Positions 43,237-52,704 are shown, counted from the first letter of the stretch. The stretch is DNA of 64,000 bases from Fibrella rubiginis (GCF_017353185.1 NZ_JAFMYV010000004.1:62001-126000), one strand, 5' to 3'. Notes: a model not told the origin generated them from the sequence alone. Numbers and translations are program-made.

Positions 43237-43259
43237 GACATTGAACGTTGAACATTGGA

Positions 43260-44729
43260 CTACTTTTTCACCAGCAACACCACATTCTCCACGTGGTGTG
43301 TGTGGGGAAACATATCAACGGGCTGAACGGCGGCAACGGTATACTTTTCGTCGAGCCAGGCGATGTCGCGGGCCTGGGTGGCGGTGTTGCAGCTTACGTA
43401 GACAATCTTTTGCGGGGCGGCCAGCAGCAACTGGCGCACTACGGCCTCGTCCATACCAGCGCGGGGGGGGTCGGTGATGACCACGTCGGGGGCACCGTGC
43501 TGGGCGAAGAAGGCTTCGGTAAGCAGATTTTTCATGTCGCCGGCGTAGAATGTGGCGTTGCTGATGCCGTTTACTTCGGCGTTTACACCTGCATCGGCCA
43601 CGGCAGCTTCCACATATTCTACCCCCACCACTTTTTTGGCCTGGTGCGCCACAAACAAGGCAATAGTGCCCGTACCGGTGTAGAGATCATACACGATCTC
43701 CTGCCCCGTTAGCCCGGCCATGTCGCGGGCTATTTTGTAGAGTTCAAACGCCTGTTGCGCGTTGGTCTGGTAGAACGACTTGGCGTTGACCCGGAACGTC
43801 AGCAGTTTCGGATGATCGGGCGTGCCGGCCTCCATCGTCTCTTCGATGTACGGCTTTCCGGCGTAGTTGATTACCTCCTGATCACCGTAATTGTCGTTCA
43901 TCTTCCGGTTGATGATGTAGTTGAGCGACGTAATCTGCGGGAACCGTTCCTGCAAATGGTTAAGTAACGCTGCCAGCGTATCAGGATGATCCTGAGCTAC
44001 CTGCATCGTCACCATTAGCTGCCCCGGCGTGGATTCGCCAGTGCTGGCAGCCGTGCGGATGATGAGCGTGCGGAGGTAGCCCTGATGCGTCTTCAGGTTA
44101 TAGGCCGACAGGTTGTTGGCAAACATATAGTCGGCTACGGCCAGGCGGATGTCGTTGGAGGGGTTGGGCTGGAGGTAGCAGTGCCTGATGGGCAGCACTT
44201 TGTCGAACCGGCCGGGCACGTGAAAACCCACCGCCCGCCAGTCCATCTGCTCGCCCGACTGCACTTCGGCCTGGGTGAGCCACCGGCCATCGGCGACGGT
44301 GAATTCCAGCTTGTTGCGGTAGTACTGGGTCTGTTCGGCACGTAAAATGGGGGCAATTTCCGGCAACGAAACCTTGGCGATGCGCGTAAGATGGTCAACC
44401 ACCTGCTGGTATTTAAACCGCAGTTGTTCGCCATACTGAATATGTTGCCATTTGCAGCCACCGCAGATACCGAAGTGCTCGCAAAACGGTTCCGTCCGCA
44501 CGGCCGACGGCTCAATGATGCGTTCAACGGTGGCTTCGCGGTACTGTTTTTTCTGGTTGACAATCTTAATGTCGACCAGGTCACCGGCGGCGGGCATGGG
44601 GTAGCCGGGGCGACCTTCCACGAAGATCACGCCTTCGGTGGTTTTAATGATGCATTTGCCCTCGGCCGCCACGTCGTTGATACGGATGTTCGTGAGGATT
44701 TCGGGAGCTTTATTTTTGTTGCGACGCAT
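43260..44729 (-). CDS. rlmD: 23S rRNA (uracil-C5)-methyltransferase, RlmD family
   Basis: From ATG 44729 the protein has 489 residues. An N-terminal TRAM domain (about 10-75) is followed by the iron-sulphur cysteines Cys83, Cys89, Cys92 (CEHFGICGGCKW) and Cys184 (RHCYLQP). The SAM domain has VYDLYTGTGTIALFVAHQAK, ITDPPRAGMDEAVV and the catalytic Cys447 in YVSCNTATQARD. The family makes m5U at 23S positions 747/1939 (RlmC/RlmD); which one cannot be told from sequence alone. An in-frame start at 44771 would extend into repeat-like text and is not preferred. Confidence 0.92.
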   Translation of the reverse strand: MRRNKNKAPEILTNIRINDVAAEGKCIIKTTEGVIFVEGRPGYPMPAAGDLVDIKIVNQKKQYREATVERIIEPSAVRTEPFCEHFGICGGCKWQHIQYGEQLRFKYQQVVDHLTRIAKVSLPEIAPILRAEQTQYYRNKLEFTVADGRWLTQAEVQSGEQMDWRAVGFHVPGRFDKVLPIRHCYLQPNPSNDIRLAVADYMFANNLSAYNLKTHQGYLRTLIIRTAASTGESTPGQLMVTMQVAQDHPDTLAALLNHLQERFPQITSLNYIINRKMNDNYGDQEVINYAGKPYIEETMEAGTPDHPKLLTFRVNAKSFYQTNAQQAFELYKIARDMAGLTGQEIVYDLYTGTGTIALFVAHQAKKVVGVEYVEAAVADAGVNAEVNGISNATFYAGDMKNLLTEAFFAQHGAPDVVITDPPRAGMDEAVVRQLLLAAPQKIVYVSCNTATQARDIAWLDEKYTVAAVQPVDMFPHTHHVENVVLLVKK

Positions 44730-44740
44730 TAATAGACTGT

Positions 44741-44836
44741 CCAATGTTTGATGTCTAAAGTCTATTGTCACTCGCCCTTGATTATCAAGGGTTTGCTAAA
44801 AAACCTTGGACTTTAGACCTTGGACTTTACACTCAT
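44741..44836. repeat. Degenerate palindrome upstream of rlmD
   Basis: TGTCTAAAGTCTATTG and CTTGGACTTTAGACC text mirror each other loosely around an inner CCCTTGATTATCAAGGG hairpin. It belongs to the AAAGTCTAAAG text type seen at 40683 and 42034. Confidence 0.5.
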
Positions 44837-44901
44837 TTTCCTGTAAAAACTGCTAAATTAAGCATCCGTTTTCGGACGGGCCGTACCCTACTCATAATTG
44901 T

Positions 44902-47172
44902 ATGTCTCAACTATACCGTAATTCATTCATTCGATTTTTTCTTTTCGCCCTTTTTGGGCTGTTGCCGGGTCTTGCCACAGCCACGCATATCGTGGGTGGA
45001 GAGATTGAGCTTCAATACCTCGGTGCGGGCAAAGCGTATACCCACCGAATTAATCTTAACCTGTATTTCGACGACATTCTGGGCAATCCCGGTGCCAATG
45101 ACCAGACAGTAGTGCTGGGCATTTTCCGTAAGCGGGACGGGGCTTTTTTGTCGGGTATCGAGTTACCCCGCGTGAGTTCAGACATCATCGACTATAGTGT
45201 ACCCAGTTGTTCCGTGCCCGATCTGCGTACCCGCCTGATCCGTTATGGGCTCGACGTAACCCTGAACCCCACGGCTTTCAATGATCCGGGTGGGTACTAT
45301 ATCTCCTGGGAACGGTGCTGCCGCAACAGCAGCATCAGTAACATCACTGACCCTGGCGGGGCAGGATCAACGTTTTACCTCGAATTTCCAGCGATTAGCA
45401 ATGGTAGTCAGACGGTTTATAACTCGTCACCAGTATTCAACCGGGCCACTGGTGATTACATCTGCCTGAATACGCCATTTGCGTTTAATTTCAGCGCCAC
45501 CGACCCCGACGGCGATAGTCTGGTATACCGGTTGGTGACGCCGCTGAACGGATACAGCACCCGCGCCACGCCCAACCCCGCCCGGCCAGCCAGTGCGTTC
45601 GAAAATCCGCAGTTTTTCCCCGGCCCTTACCCGGCTATCAGCTGGGAAACGGGTTATTCTGTCAGCAACGAAATTCCCGGAGTCGCACCACTGCGCGTTA
45701 ATCCGCGTACGGGTATCCTGACCGTAACAGCCAATAAGTTAGGGCTATACGTGTTTTCTGTTGAGGTAACCGAGTACCGGAAGGGGGTAGCTATTGGCCT
45801 GGTCCGGCGCGATTTCCAGCTTAAAGTAGTCGACTGCCAGAAGAATGACCCGCCCGCCATGCGGATGCGGGTAGACGGGGCCAAAGACTTCTACCGGCGT
45901 GGCTCCCTGATCACGCTGTCTGACACCACCGCCACCTGCCTGAATCTGTTTATCACCGACATCAATGCGGGACAGACAATCTCGGTCATCAATGGCAGCG
46001 GCTCCATTGCGGGGCTCACCATCACGCCCGCTACAATTACGTCTAAAACAGGTCTCGATACCCTCAAAGCAAAGGTCTGTTTCGACGCCTGCTCGTTTTC
46101 CAACAACGGCAAGCCTTTTACGCTGTTCCTGCGAGCTACCGACAACGGCTGTCCCCAGGGCCTGAGCGATACCCTCGCCGTGCAGCTACAGATTGTGGGC
46201 ACGAAGGCCCTGAAGCCCGCCGCCAGCACCAACCTGTCTGGTGCACAAAGCACCCTTACGGTAGGTAGTTCGCTGACGTTCAATGGCTTTGGCCGTGACC
46301 TGCAAAATGGAGCAGTAAGCATTCAGGCCGTGGGGCGGGGGTTTTCCCTGACCAACGCGGGCATGAGCTTTGCACCTGTGTCGGGCACGGGGGTGGCGCA
46401 GGGAACGTTTGCCTGGAAAGCAGCCTGCGCCCAGGCGTCGCAGGCCGAATATCTGGTCGATTTCATAGCCATCAATAAGCGCTGCAACGTAGAACGCCGC
46501 GATACCACTACCGTGAAACTGGTGGCCAAAGGATTGCCCAGTCAGCCGCCCACGATCCGAACGTCGCTGGAAAAACGGGTGATCGAACTGGTTATCACGC
46601 CCAGCGATACCAGCAAAGGCACCGTCCGGTTTGATGTCTTCGGCAATGACCCCGACAAAACCGATTCACTCCGGCTGACGGGAACCGGACAGGGTTTTAG
46701 TTTCGCCGAAACGGGGATGCGCTGGGCCAATAAAAACGGCCGACCCGAATTACAGTCGCCGTTTTCGTGGCAAGCTACCTGCGCTACGCTGGCGGGTAAA
46801 AAAGAAGCTTTTTACACCCTCAATTTTGCCAACACCGACGGGAGTTGCCAACCCAAAAACACCGACACCACCAGCGTGGTCATCCACCTGAAAACGCCCG
46901 TTGTCAATTACAACGACGTGCGTATTCCAAACACGATCACCCCCAACGGCGACGGCAAAAACGATTTTTTCTCCGTCATCAGCCTGCCGCTAGCCAACTG
47001 CACCGAGAAATTTGAGCGCGTGGATATCTACAATCGCTGGGGAAAACTGGTTTTTGAGTCAATCAAGGCCGACTTCAAGTGGGATGCCCCTAACCTGCCC
47101 GCTGGCGTTTACTACTACACGATAGTGTTTGGCGAACAAACGTTCAAGGGTTCACTGCTGGTATTGCGGTGA
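44902..47172 (+). CDS. Secreted protein with T9SS type B (gliding-motility, CHU_C) C-terminal domain
   Basis: The 756-residue protein has a signal peptide ending near ATATHIVGGEIELQYLG, an N-terminal start very common in this family. The middle part consists of Ig-like/cadherin-like beta domains with FSATDPDGDSLVYRLVTPL and FGNDPDKTDSLRLTG. The C-terminus (last 85 residues) is the CHU_C sorting domain: IPNTITPNGDGKNDFFSVIS, VDIYNRWGKLVFES and LPAGVYYYTIVFG. It should be exported by the type IX system and attached to or released from the surface. It may act as an adhesin. Confidence 0.92.
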   Translation: MSQLYRNSFIRFFLFALFGLLPGLATATHIVGGEIELQYLGAGKAYTHRINLNLYFDDILGNPGANDQTVVLGIFRKRDGAFLSGIELPRVSSDIIDYSVPSCSVPDLRTRLIRYGLDVTLNPTAFNDPGGYYISWERCCRNSSISNITDPGGAGSTFYLEFPAISNGSQTVYNSSPVFNRATGDYICLNTPFAFNFSATDPDGDSLVYRLVTPLNGYSTRATPNPARPASAFENPQFFPGPYPAISWETGYSVSNEIPGVAPLRVNPRTGILTVTANKLGLYVFSVEVTEYRKGVAIGLVRRDFQLKVVDCQKNDPPAMRMRVDGAKDFYRRGSLITLSDTTATCLNLFITDINAGQTISVINGSGSIAGLTITPATITSKTGLDTLKAKVCFDACSFSNNGKPFTLFLRATDNGCPQGLSDTLAVQLQIVGTKALKPAASTNLSGAQSTLTVGSSLTFNGFGRDLQNGAVSIQAVGRGFSLTNAGMSFAPVSGTGVAQGTFAWKAACAQASQAEYLVDFIAINKRCNVERRDTTTVKLVAKGLPSQPPTIRTSLEKRVIELVITPSDTSKGTVRFDVFGNDPDKTDSLRLTGTGQGFSFAETGMRWANKNGRPELQSPFSWQATCATLAGKKEAFYTLNFANTDGSCQPKNTDTTSVVIHLKTPVVNYNDVRIPNTITPNGDGKNDFFSVISLPLANCTEKFERVDIYNRWGKLVFESIKADFKWDAPNLPAGVYYYTIVFGEQTFKGSLLVLR

Positions 47173-47192
47173 AGGGGGTTTTCAGTTTGTAG

Positions 47193-47404
47193 TTGCTTCG
47201 CGCGCGGTGCCCGAACGCAGGAACGCCTTCGACAAGCTCAGGACCTTTTTTGTCATCGCGGCGTTTTTGTCTTTCTTCTTTTGTCATCCCGACGAAGGAG
47301 GGATCTGCTTTCCTTCAATAAGATTGAGCATTAGGAAAGCAGATCCCTCCTTCGTCGGGATGACAAAAGAAGAAAGACAAAAACGCCGCGATGACAAAGA
47401 AACC
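47193..47404. repeat. Palindromic element with GTCATCCCGACGA core plus a half CTTCGAC element
   Basis: The 348-bp gene-free spacer 47173-47520 begins with a left arm of the CTTCGACAAGCTCAGG repeat that has no right partner. Then comes a long palindrome: TTTGTCATCGCGGCGTTTTT, TTTCTTCTTTTGTCATCCCG and GGAGGGATCTGCTTTCCT pair with complements around a 21-bp loop. The inner core is shared with 9601-9702. Confidence 0.88.
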
Positions 47405-47488
47405 TGTTAACGGGAGACTGGTGCCAGGCAGCCACAAATAGTAAACGCTAAACTGAGCCTACGCCCCAACCGTTACGTAGGCGGTACG

Positions 47489-47496
47489 TACCTTTG
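47489..47496 (+). promoter_or_regulatory. Candidate promoter -7 element of the FKBP gene
   Basis: TACCTTTG is an exact TAnnTTTG match 24 bp before the ATG at 47521. Confidence 0.45.
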
Positions 47497-47520
47497 CCCC
47501 TCACAAAATGCGTATAGAGC

Positions 47521-47988
47521 ATGGCACAAGCACAATCGGGTGATACGGTACAGGTCCATTACAAAGGCACCCTGACCGACGGTACGGAGTTCGACTCGTC
47601 GAAAGGACGTACCCCTTTGGAATTTACGCTCGGCAGCGGCCAGGTGATCAAAGGATTCGACGATGGCATCACCGGCATGGAAGTCGGTGACAGCAAAACA
47701 ATTCATATTCCGGTGGAACAGGCCTACGGACCCGCCAATGAACAGATGGTATTCAAGCTGGACCGGTCCGATATTCCCGACGAAATTCCGCTGGAAGTGG
47801 GCATGACGCTTAACATGCACGAAGACGGCAACCCCCAACCCGTGCCCGTGATCGTTCGCGCGCTCAGCGACGACTCCGTTACCCTCGACGCCAACCACCC
47901 CCTGGCCGGGCAAGACCTGGTGTTCGATATTGAACTGGTTGGGATTAAGCAAACAGGTATACCCGTTACCCCGGTGCCACCGATCTGA
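47521..47988 (+). CDS. FKBP-type peptidyl-prolyl isomerase (SlyD-like)
   Basis: The 155-residue cytoplasmic protein has the SlyD layout. The FKBP part reads GDTVQVHYKGTLTDGTEFDS and LGSGQVIKGFDDGITGMEVG; an IF (insert-in-flap) chaperone domain spans about 68-125; the return strand is LDANHPLAGQDLVFDIELVG. It speeds prolyl isomerisation during folding. The His-rich metal-binding tail of E. coli SlyD is absent. Two further genes follow on the same strand with 59- and 13-bp gaps, so it may lead a small operon. Confidence 0.93.
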   Translation: MAQAQSGDTVQVHYKGTLTDGTEFDSSKGRTPLEFTLGSGQVIKGFDDGITGMEVGDSKTIHIPVEQAYGPANEQMVFKLDRSDIPDEIPLEVGMTLNMHEDGNPQPVPVIVRALSDDSVTLDANHPLAGQDLVFDIELVGIKQTGIPVTPVPPI

Positions 47989-48047
47989 TCAGCGGCATTG
48001 GGGCAAGCCTCAGGTTACGAAGCGCCACTTACGTTCTATCGTCTACT

Positions 48048-48890
48048 ATGCATCCTGTTGGTCCCATTGATACACGGGCACTCTTCAGGCCTTTGCATGC
48101 GCATCTGATCAGCCTGCTGCGGAATTTGTCGGAGACAGACTGGCAACTGCCAACGGTTTGTGCGGGCTGGACGGTCAAAGACATTGGCTCGCACGTATTA
48201 GACGGTTGCCTGCGCCGGATTGCCTATTACCGCGATGGCTACAGCCCACAAGACAGTCCGGTCATTGACTCCTATCAGGCACTGGTGCGTTATTTAAACC
48301 AGTTGAATCAGGATTGGGTAGTGGCCACGCGGCGTCTGAGTCCGGCTATACTGACGGATTGGCTGGAACTGGCCGGAGCCGAGGCGGATGACCTACTGAT
48401 ACAATTGCCATTCGACGAACCTGCTCTGCATGCAGTGGCCTGGGCTGGCGAAGACACATCGCCCAACTGGTTTCACATTGCCCGCGAGTACACCGAATTA
48501 TGGCATCATCAGCAGCAGATCAGGCTGGCTGTAGGTCAGACAGCCGCGCTCATGACCAGTGAATTGTATCATCCGCTGCTCGACACCTTTATGCGGGCAC
48601 TGCCTTACAACTATCGGCAACTGGCGGCCCCAGTCAACACTCTCGTTCAGGTGAGTGTGTCGGGCGTTGGGGGTGGCGACTGGTTTCTGCACCGGCAAAC
48701 AACTGACTGGCAACTGGTTATACTCGATAGAAAACAAGCTGTAGATGCGCTTATTACCATCGACGGCACAATCGCGTGGCGTTTGTTTACCAAAGGAATT
48801 ACCACCGAAAATGCTCTGCCCTACATCACCATCAGCGGCGACTCGCAACTGGTAAAACCAGTACTGACAATGCTGGCCGTTATGGCTTAA
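48048..48890 (+). CDS. DinB/MDMPI-like (maleylpyruvate isomerase N-terminal) family protein
   Basis: The 280-residue protein has the metal-binding four-helix-bundle pattern of the MDMPI_N family: LISLLRNLSETDWQLPTVCA then GWTVKDIGSHVLDGCLRR, and a later His pair in EYTELWHHQQQIR. Three His residues (in IGSHV, ELWHH) can bind a divalent metal. In actinobacteria relatives use mycothiol; Bacteroidota are expected to use another thiol such as bacillithiol, or none. The C-terminal domain is SCP2-like (about 200-275). The substrate is unknown. Confidence 0.75.
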   Translation: MHPVGPIDTRALFRPLHAHLISLLRNLSETDWQLPTVCAGWTVKDIGSHVLDGCLRRIAYYRDGYSPQDSPVIDSYQALVRYLNQLNQDWVVATRRLSPAILTDWLELAGAEADDLLIQLPFDEPALHAVAWAGEDTSPNWFHIAREYTELWHHQQQIRLAVGQTAALMTSELYHPLLDTFMRALPYNYRQLAAPVNTLVQVSVSGVGGGDWFLHRQTTDWQLVILDRKQAVDALITIDGTIAWRLFTKGITTENALPYITISGDSQLVKPVLTMLAVMA

Positions 48891-48903
48891 CGGCCTTTTG
48901 CCT

Positions 48904-49875
48904 ATGCTTACAACAACACCTAACGCTGGCTATGCCTGCATCAACCTGACGTTGCAGGTTGATGAGAAAATTACGACCACGCGGGGGATGATCAAGAAGA
49001 CGTTCACCGAAAAGGGCGTGCAATATGCGTCACAGCTGGCCCTGCAAAACGTGCAGGACCTGCTGAAGGTAGTCGACTGGAACCTGGCGCACGGCTTTCG
49101 CCTGTTTCGCATCACCTCCGACCTGTTTCCCTGGGCGTCGGAATACCGGATGGCCGAACTACCCGACTTTTTCGAGATCAGGGCCATTTTGGAAGACATT
49201 GGCGCACGGCCCATTCGGCTCACCTGCCACCCCGGCCCCTTCAACCACCTGGCCGGGCAGGGTAAAACGCTGGAAAACACCGTGAAAGATCTGGAGTACC
49301 AGTCGGAAGTGTTTGATATGATGGGCCTGTTGCCCTCGCACTGGAACAAGATCAATATTCATGCAGGCGGCACTTACGGCGACAAAACGGCCACGCTGGC
49401 CCGGTTTGCCCATAATTTTCAGACCAGGCTGTCGGAAAGCCTCCGCGCCCGCCTGACCGTAGAGAACGACGACCGGCCTAATCTCTACACCGTGCAGGAC
49501 CTGCTTTACCTGCACGAGCAGATCGGTACGCCCATTGTGTTCGACTATTTTCACCACTCACTCAACCCCGGCGAACAAACTGAAGAGGAAGCGTTTATGA
49601 CCGCATACGCCACCTGGGACGTGCGGCCCGTGTTTCACTTCTCCAATTCGCGGCGTGAGTACGAAGACCCCAAAGCCCGCAAAGAAGCCCACGCCGACTG
49701 GCTTTATACCCCCGCCAATACCTATGGCAAAGACGTAGATATTGTGTTTGAATCCAAAATGAAGGAGTTGTCCATCCTGCGCCTGCGGGGCGAAGAACCG
49801 GACTACTCCCCCAAAATGATTAAGCTGATTGAAGCGGCTGCCCTGGCCGCCGACGTGGCCGGCACTACTGATTGA
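48904..49875 (+). CDS. uvsE: UV DNA damage endonuclease UvsE
   Basis: From ATG 48904 the protein has 323 residues; a TTG two codons earlier is less likely. It matches UvsE/UvdE: GYACINLTLQ at the start, LALQNVQDLLKVVDWNLAHG, FRLFRITSDLFPWASEY, LTCHPGPFNHLAG, the metal site INIHAGGTYGDKTATLARFA, LTVENDDRPNLYTVQDLLYL and VFDYFHHSLNPG. It nicks DNA 5' to UV photoproducts with Mn2+ as cofactor, giving an alternative excision repair route. Its 3' end overlaps the convergent gene at 49865 by 11 bp. Confidence 0.93.
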   Translation: MLTTTPNAGYACINLTLQVDEKITTTRGMIKKTFTEKGVQYASQLALQNVQDLLKVVDWNLAHGFRLFRITSDLFPWASEYRMAELPDFFEIRAILEDIGARPIRLTCHPGPFNHLAGQGKTLENTVKDLEYQSEVFDMMGLLPSHWNKINIHAGGTYGDKTATLARFAHNFQTRLSESLRARLTVENDDRPNLYTVQDLLYLHEQIGTPIVFDYFHHSLNPGEQTEEEAFMTAYATWDVRPVFHFSNSRREYEDPKARKEAHADWLYTPANTYGKDVDIVFESKMKELSILRLRGEEPDYSPKMIKLIEAAALAADVAGTTD

Positions 49876-50473
49876 TGGCTATACGCTCTGTAAATTGCTT
49901 TTGCTCAGGCCCGTACACAAACGTGTATTGCCCGCCGGGCAGGCTCGACAGGTCGAAGCGGTGCCGGTTGCCCGACCCAAACGACTGCGTGAATACCAGA
50001 TCATTGGTGCGGTTGTAGATCGACACCGTCAATTTTTCCACGCCGGGCATGGCTACTTCCACTTTGTTTTTGGCGTACACCGTCAGCGCAGGTCGAACCA
50101 GTTCGGTTACGTTGCGGGCATCGACAATGGCTTGCTGATTGCGCACGGTTACGCTCTGCGACACCCAGAAATCGTTGTTGGTAGCGGTGAGGTAGTAGCG
50201 TCCGTCGGGCAGGTTTTGCAGGTTCAGCAGTACGCCGCGTTTGTCATTGGCCTGAATCGTGCTTTGGTGTAGTATAGTACCCTGTTCATCAATCACGGCT
50301 ACGTCTACGGCTGCGTTGGCAGGCGTAACAAGGCGGATGCGTTTACCACCCGATTTCAGCGCGGCAACAGTAACGGGTGAATCGGGATTTGTGTGTTGAG
50401 CTACGGCCACCGGGGCGGTGTTCAACAGCCAAGCTGCGGTGAGCATGGCAACGGTTAGTTGAATCGTTTTCAT
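49865..50473 (-). CDS. Secreted protein with T9SS type A-like C-terminal domain
   Basis: From ATG 50473 the protein has 202 residues; the open frame reaches 50551 but only 50473 gives a signal peptide (MKTIQLTVAMLTAAWLLNTA). Two beta-sandwich units follow. The second, with EKLTVSIYNRTNDLVF and FDLSSLPGGQYTFVYGPEQK, resembles a type A sorting domain in layout. Small proteins of this design are common in Cytophagales. Their role is unknown. The last 11 bp overlap uvsE in a tail-to-tail arrangement. Confidence 0.72.
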   Translation of the reverse strand: MKTIQLTVAMLTAAWLLNTAPVAVAQHTNPDSPVTVAALKSGGKRIRLVTPANAAVDVAVIDEQGTILHQSTIQANDKRGVLLNLQNLPDGRYYLTATNNDFWVSQSVTVRNQQAIVDARNVTELVRPALTVYAKNKVEVAMPGVEKLTVSIYNRTNDLVFTQSFGSGNRHRFDLSSLPGGQYTFVYGPEQKQFTERIAINQ

Positions 50474-50745
50474 TTCGTTTGCTGGTTGTATTTCCGGGTC
50501 AAAGGTGCCCCCCAGACCATGAAATAAGCAAGCGAAACGCAGCCAGTTCACACAAGCTTAACCAACCTTCTTGATTCTGTACACCCTTGTAAATGAATAG
50601 TTTAACGAATTCAGGTTAGAGACAACAGATTCATTAAATAAGGCAATGAGCCTTAATAGGCACATACGTTTATGCAATTGCACTATTCGCTCTGTTCAGT
50701 CTAACTCACCTGGCTATCGGTATAATTTTTGCCTGACCTGCCTAT
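50474..50745. other. Divergent promoter region
   Basis: The 272-bp AT-rich spacer separates two divergent genes. TATAATTTTTG just before 50746 is one base off the TAnnTTTG consensus. No palindromic element is present, in keeping with these elements preferring 3' ends. Confidence 0.5.
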
Positions 50746-51852
50746 ATGAAATTTACTAAATACGTCGTCGTTCTCCTGCTTCCTCTTCTCTTTTCCGATT
50801 GCCAAACGTTCCGTCCCCGCGCTCGTCGCGTTACGGCTGAGGTTGTTCTCGAAGGGTGGATAGACTGCTTTGCACCAACCCTCGCCGAAGGCAAAACATG
50901 GTGCGAAGCGTCGGCTATTTTGGCCCAAAACGGCCAACTCTACCTGGCCAATGACAAAGACATGCCTGCTCCCCAGTCGGCGGTGTTTCGTTTCAACGGC
51001 TTACCTACCGATCAGGATGCCTGGCGCCGTGCGCAGCCGGTCTATAGCGAACAGTCATTGCTGCGGTCGGCCCATAAATTTGAGGAGTTTGCTGCCAGTC
51101 CCGACCAGAAATGGGTGTTTTTAACCACCGCTTTCGACCGAATAAAACCCGGCTCTGCGGAGTTTAATGGCTACAATATGCTCTTTGCCTGGCCAACGGG
51201 TCAGGAAAACAGCCCGCAGTTGCTGGGCACCAACGGCAACTCGGGGGTGTCGCTTACGCTGCGCAGTCAGTTGCAGAAAGCACTGGGTAACCCAGCCTAT
51301 TTTAAAGTAGAGGGCCTGGCCGCTACCAACGACCGCCTTTGGTTTGGCGTACGTGAGCAGGGCGATACGTATGAGAAGTTCAATTACCGGATCACGATAC
51401 TGTCGGCCCCCTATCATGCCGAGTCTGTTTCTGGAACTGGCCCGATTCCAAACCAAAAGCAACTCATGCTGGGCCCGGTAACGTTCATGCGCGACTTTAA
51501 CGTAGCTGATGTAGATACCACGCTGTCGAAGCCACTGGCTATATCAAGCATTGAATTTGACCCCAAACGGCACTGTTTCTGGATTCTGACATCCTACGAG
51601 CAGGGCGATAAATTGGGGGCTTATCTCTGGGTGATCACCGAAAAAGCCATGCTCGATAAAGGCGACCTGCAGCTAGTTCGTAACGCCAACGGCAAGCCAA
51701 TACAGTTTACGCATAAAGCCGAAGACATGACCTTCACCGACACCAATACGCTGCTGGTTATTCATGACGACGACCGCGTTCGTACCCGCATCGGTACCCA
51801 GGAACGCCAACCCAATCAGGCAGCGTACAGCGTGGTTCATATCAATGAGTGA
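50746..51852 (+). CDS. Lipoprotein of unknown function (possible beta-propeller)
   Basis: The 368-residue protein has a lipoprotein-like signal (LPLLFSDCQT, Cys19). The body has strand-rich repeats with FAASPDQKWVFLTTAFDRI, VEGLAATNDRLWFGVREQGD and ISSIEFDPKRHCFWILTSYE. The closing AEDMTFTDTNTLLVIHDDDR resembles SdiA-regulated or DUF3616-type propellers. This is a fold guess, not a firm assignment. A hairpin follows shortly after its stop. No functional partner is evident. Confidence 0.65.
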   Translation: MKFTKYVVVLLLPLLFSDCQTFRPRARRVTAEVVLEGWIDCFAPTLAEGKTWCEASAILAQNGQLYLANDKDMPAPQSAVFRFNGLPTDQDAWRRAQPVYSEQSLLRSAHKFEEFAASPDQKWVFLTTAFDRIKPGSAEFNGYNMLFAWPTGQENSPQLLGTNGNSGVSLTLRSQLQKALGNPAYFKVEGLAATNDRLWFGVREQGDTYEKFNYRITILSAPYHAESVSGTGPIPNQKQLMLGPVTFMRDFNVADVDTTLSKPLAISSIEFDPKRHCFWILTSYEQGDKLGAYLWVITEKAMLDKGDLQLVRNANGKPIQFTHKAEDMTFTDTNTLLVIHDDDRVRTRIGTQERQPNQAAYSVVHINE

Positions 51853-51864
51853 ACGAGCGAAAGG

Positions 51865-51926
51865 GTAAACGAGTAAGCGATGCTGACGCAGGAATACCCC
51901 TGCGTCAGCATCGCTTACTCGTTTAC
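51865..51926. terminator. Perfect palindrome between convergent genes
   Basis: Arms GTAAACGAGTAAGCGATGCT plus GACGCAGG pair perfectly around a short loop. The right arm ends on the first base of the tetR stop codon. The inner GCTGACGC/GCGTCAGC core matches the elements around thrS. It can end both transcripts. Confidence 0.85.
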
Positions 51927-52606
51927 TAACCCCGTTCTATGCTTGAAAAAAGCAGATGGCGTAGAAAAGCCAGTAGCGCATCATCGGTGGGGTGACCACC
52001 GAAATCGGTAAGAGAAGGCAAATTTTCCATAAAAAAGGACTGGTAATGTGCCGTCTCAATCAGCGAACTGGCCCGTGACCGGGCAAACTTATACGTGGGA
52101 TTGAACTCCAGAATGAGACCCGCAATACGGCCGCAGAGATCTTTGTAAGGCTTAAAGAGTTGCTCGCGGTTATCGTCGGTAACGTGGCGGGTGAGGTAAG
52201 CTTTGCTAGCCTCGCGAATCACCACACTATGCAACGCCCGCAGGTCAATATCGTCGGGGGTGGCGGGGGTGTCGGTAGTGCGCTGAAGCAGAATGGGCAA
52301 TAGCCGTTCCAGTTTTTCGCGCGGACTGGCAATGTTATTTGTCTCATAGACCACCTGGTAATCAAGCCATTGCCAATACCAGGCTACCATATATACCAAC
52401 AGCCGATGCTTGTTTTCGAAGTACCGGTAGATGCTGGCTTCTTTGGTGCCCAGCCGGTCGGCCAGCTTGCGAAACGTGGTTTCTTCAAACCCGATTTCGT
52501 TCATTACTAAGATTCCCTGCCGCACAATCCGGCGACCCAAATCAGATTGTTCCGGATCACGCAGGAACAACTTTTCATTCATTTGAAGGTGTACCGAATA
52601 TTTCAT
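51926..52606 (-). CDS. TetR/AcrR-family regulator
   Basis: The 226-residue protein has an N-terminal helix-turn-helix: RQGILVMNEIGFEETTFRKL followed by ADRLGTKEASIYRYFENKHR (about 30-70). The C-terminal all-helical part would bind an effector. It is divergent from a three-gene export operon with a 158-bp spacer, the classical layout for a local efflux repressor. A 15-bp palindrome in that spacer overlaps a promoter element. The effector is unknown. Confidence 0.9.
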   Translation of the reverse strand: MKYSVHLQMNEKLFLRDPEQSDLGRRIVRQGILVMNEIGFEETTFRKLADRLGTKEASIYRYFENKHRLLVYMVAWYWQWLDYQVVYETNNIASPREKLERLLPILLQRTTDTPATPDDIDLRALHSVVIREASKAYLTRHVTDDNREQLFKPYKDLCGRIAGLILEFNPTYKFARSRASSLIETAHYQSFFMENLPSLTDFGGHPTDDALLAFLRHLLFSSIERG

Positions 52607-52685
52607 AGGCTGGCGTTTGTTCGCGCAAGTTATGTACCATTCAACAAAACTAACTTCCGTTTATATAAGTTTTATGGTCAACATT

Positions 52686-52704
52686 GATAGTAATACTATC
52701 TTTG
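52686..52704 (+). promoter_or_regulatory. Candidate TetR operator over the export-operon promoter
   Basis: GATAGTAATACTATC (52686-52700) is a perfect 7-1-7 palindrome. Its right half overlaps TATCTTTG (52697-52704), an exact TAnnTTTG element 60 bp upstream of the export operon's ATG. Binding there would block the promoter. Confidence 0.6.

Noticed and set aside
43113..43241. ATG start of the methyltransferase at 43241
   Set aside because: The extra residues are encoded by a palindromic element; family members start near the TTG at 43112.
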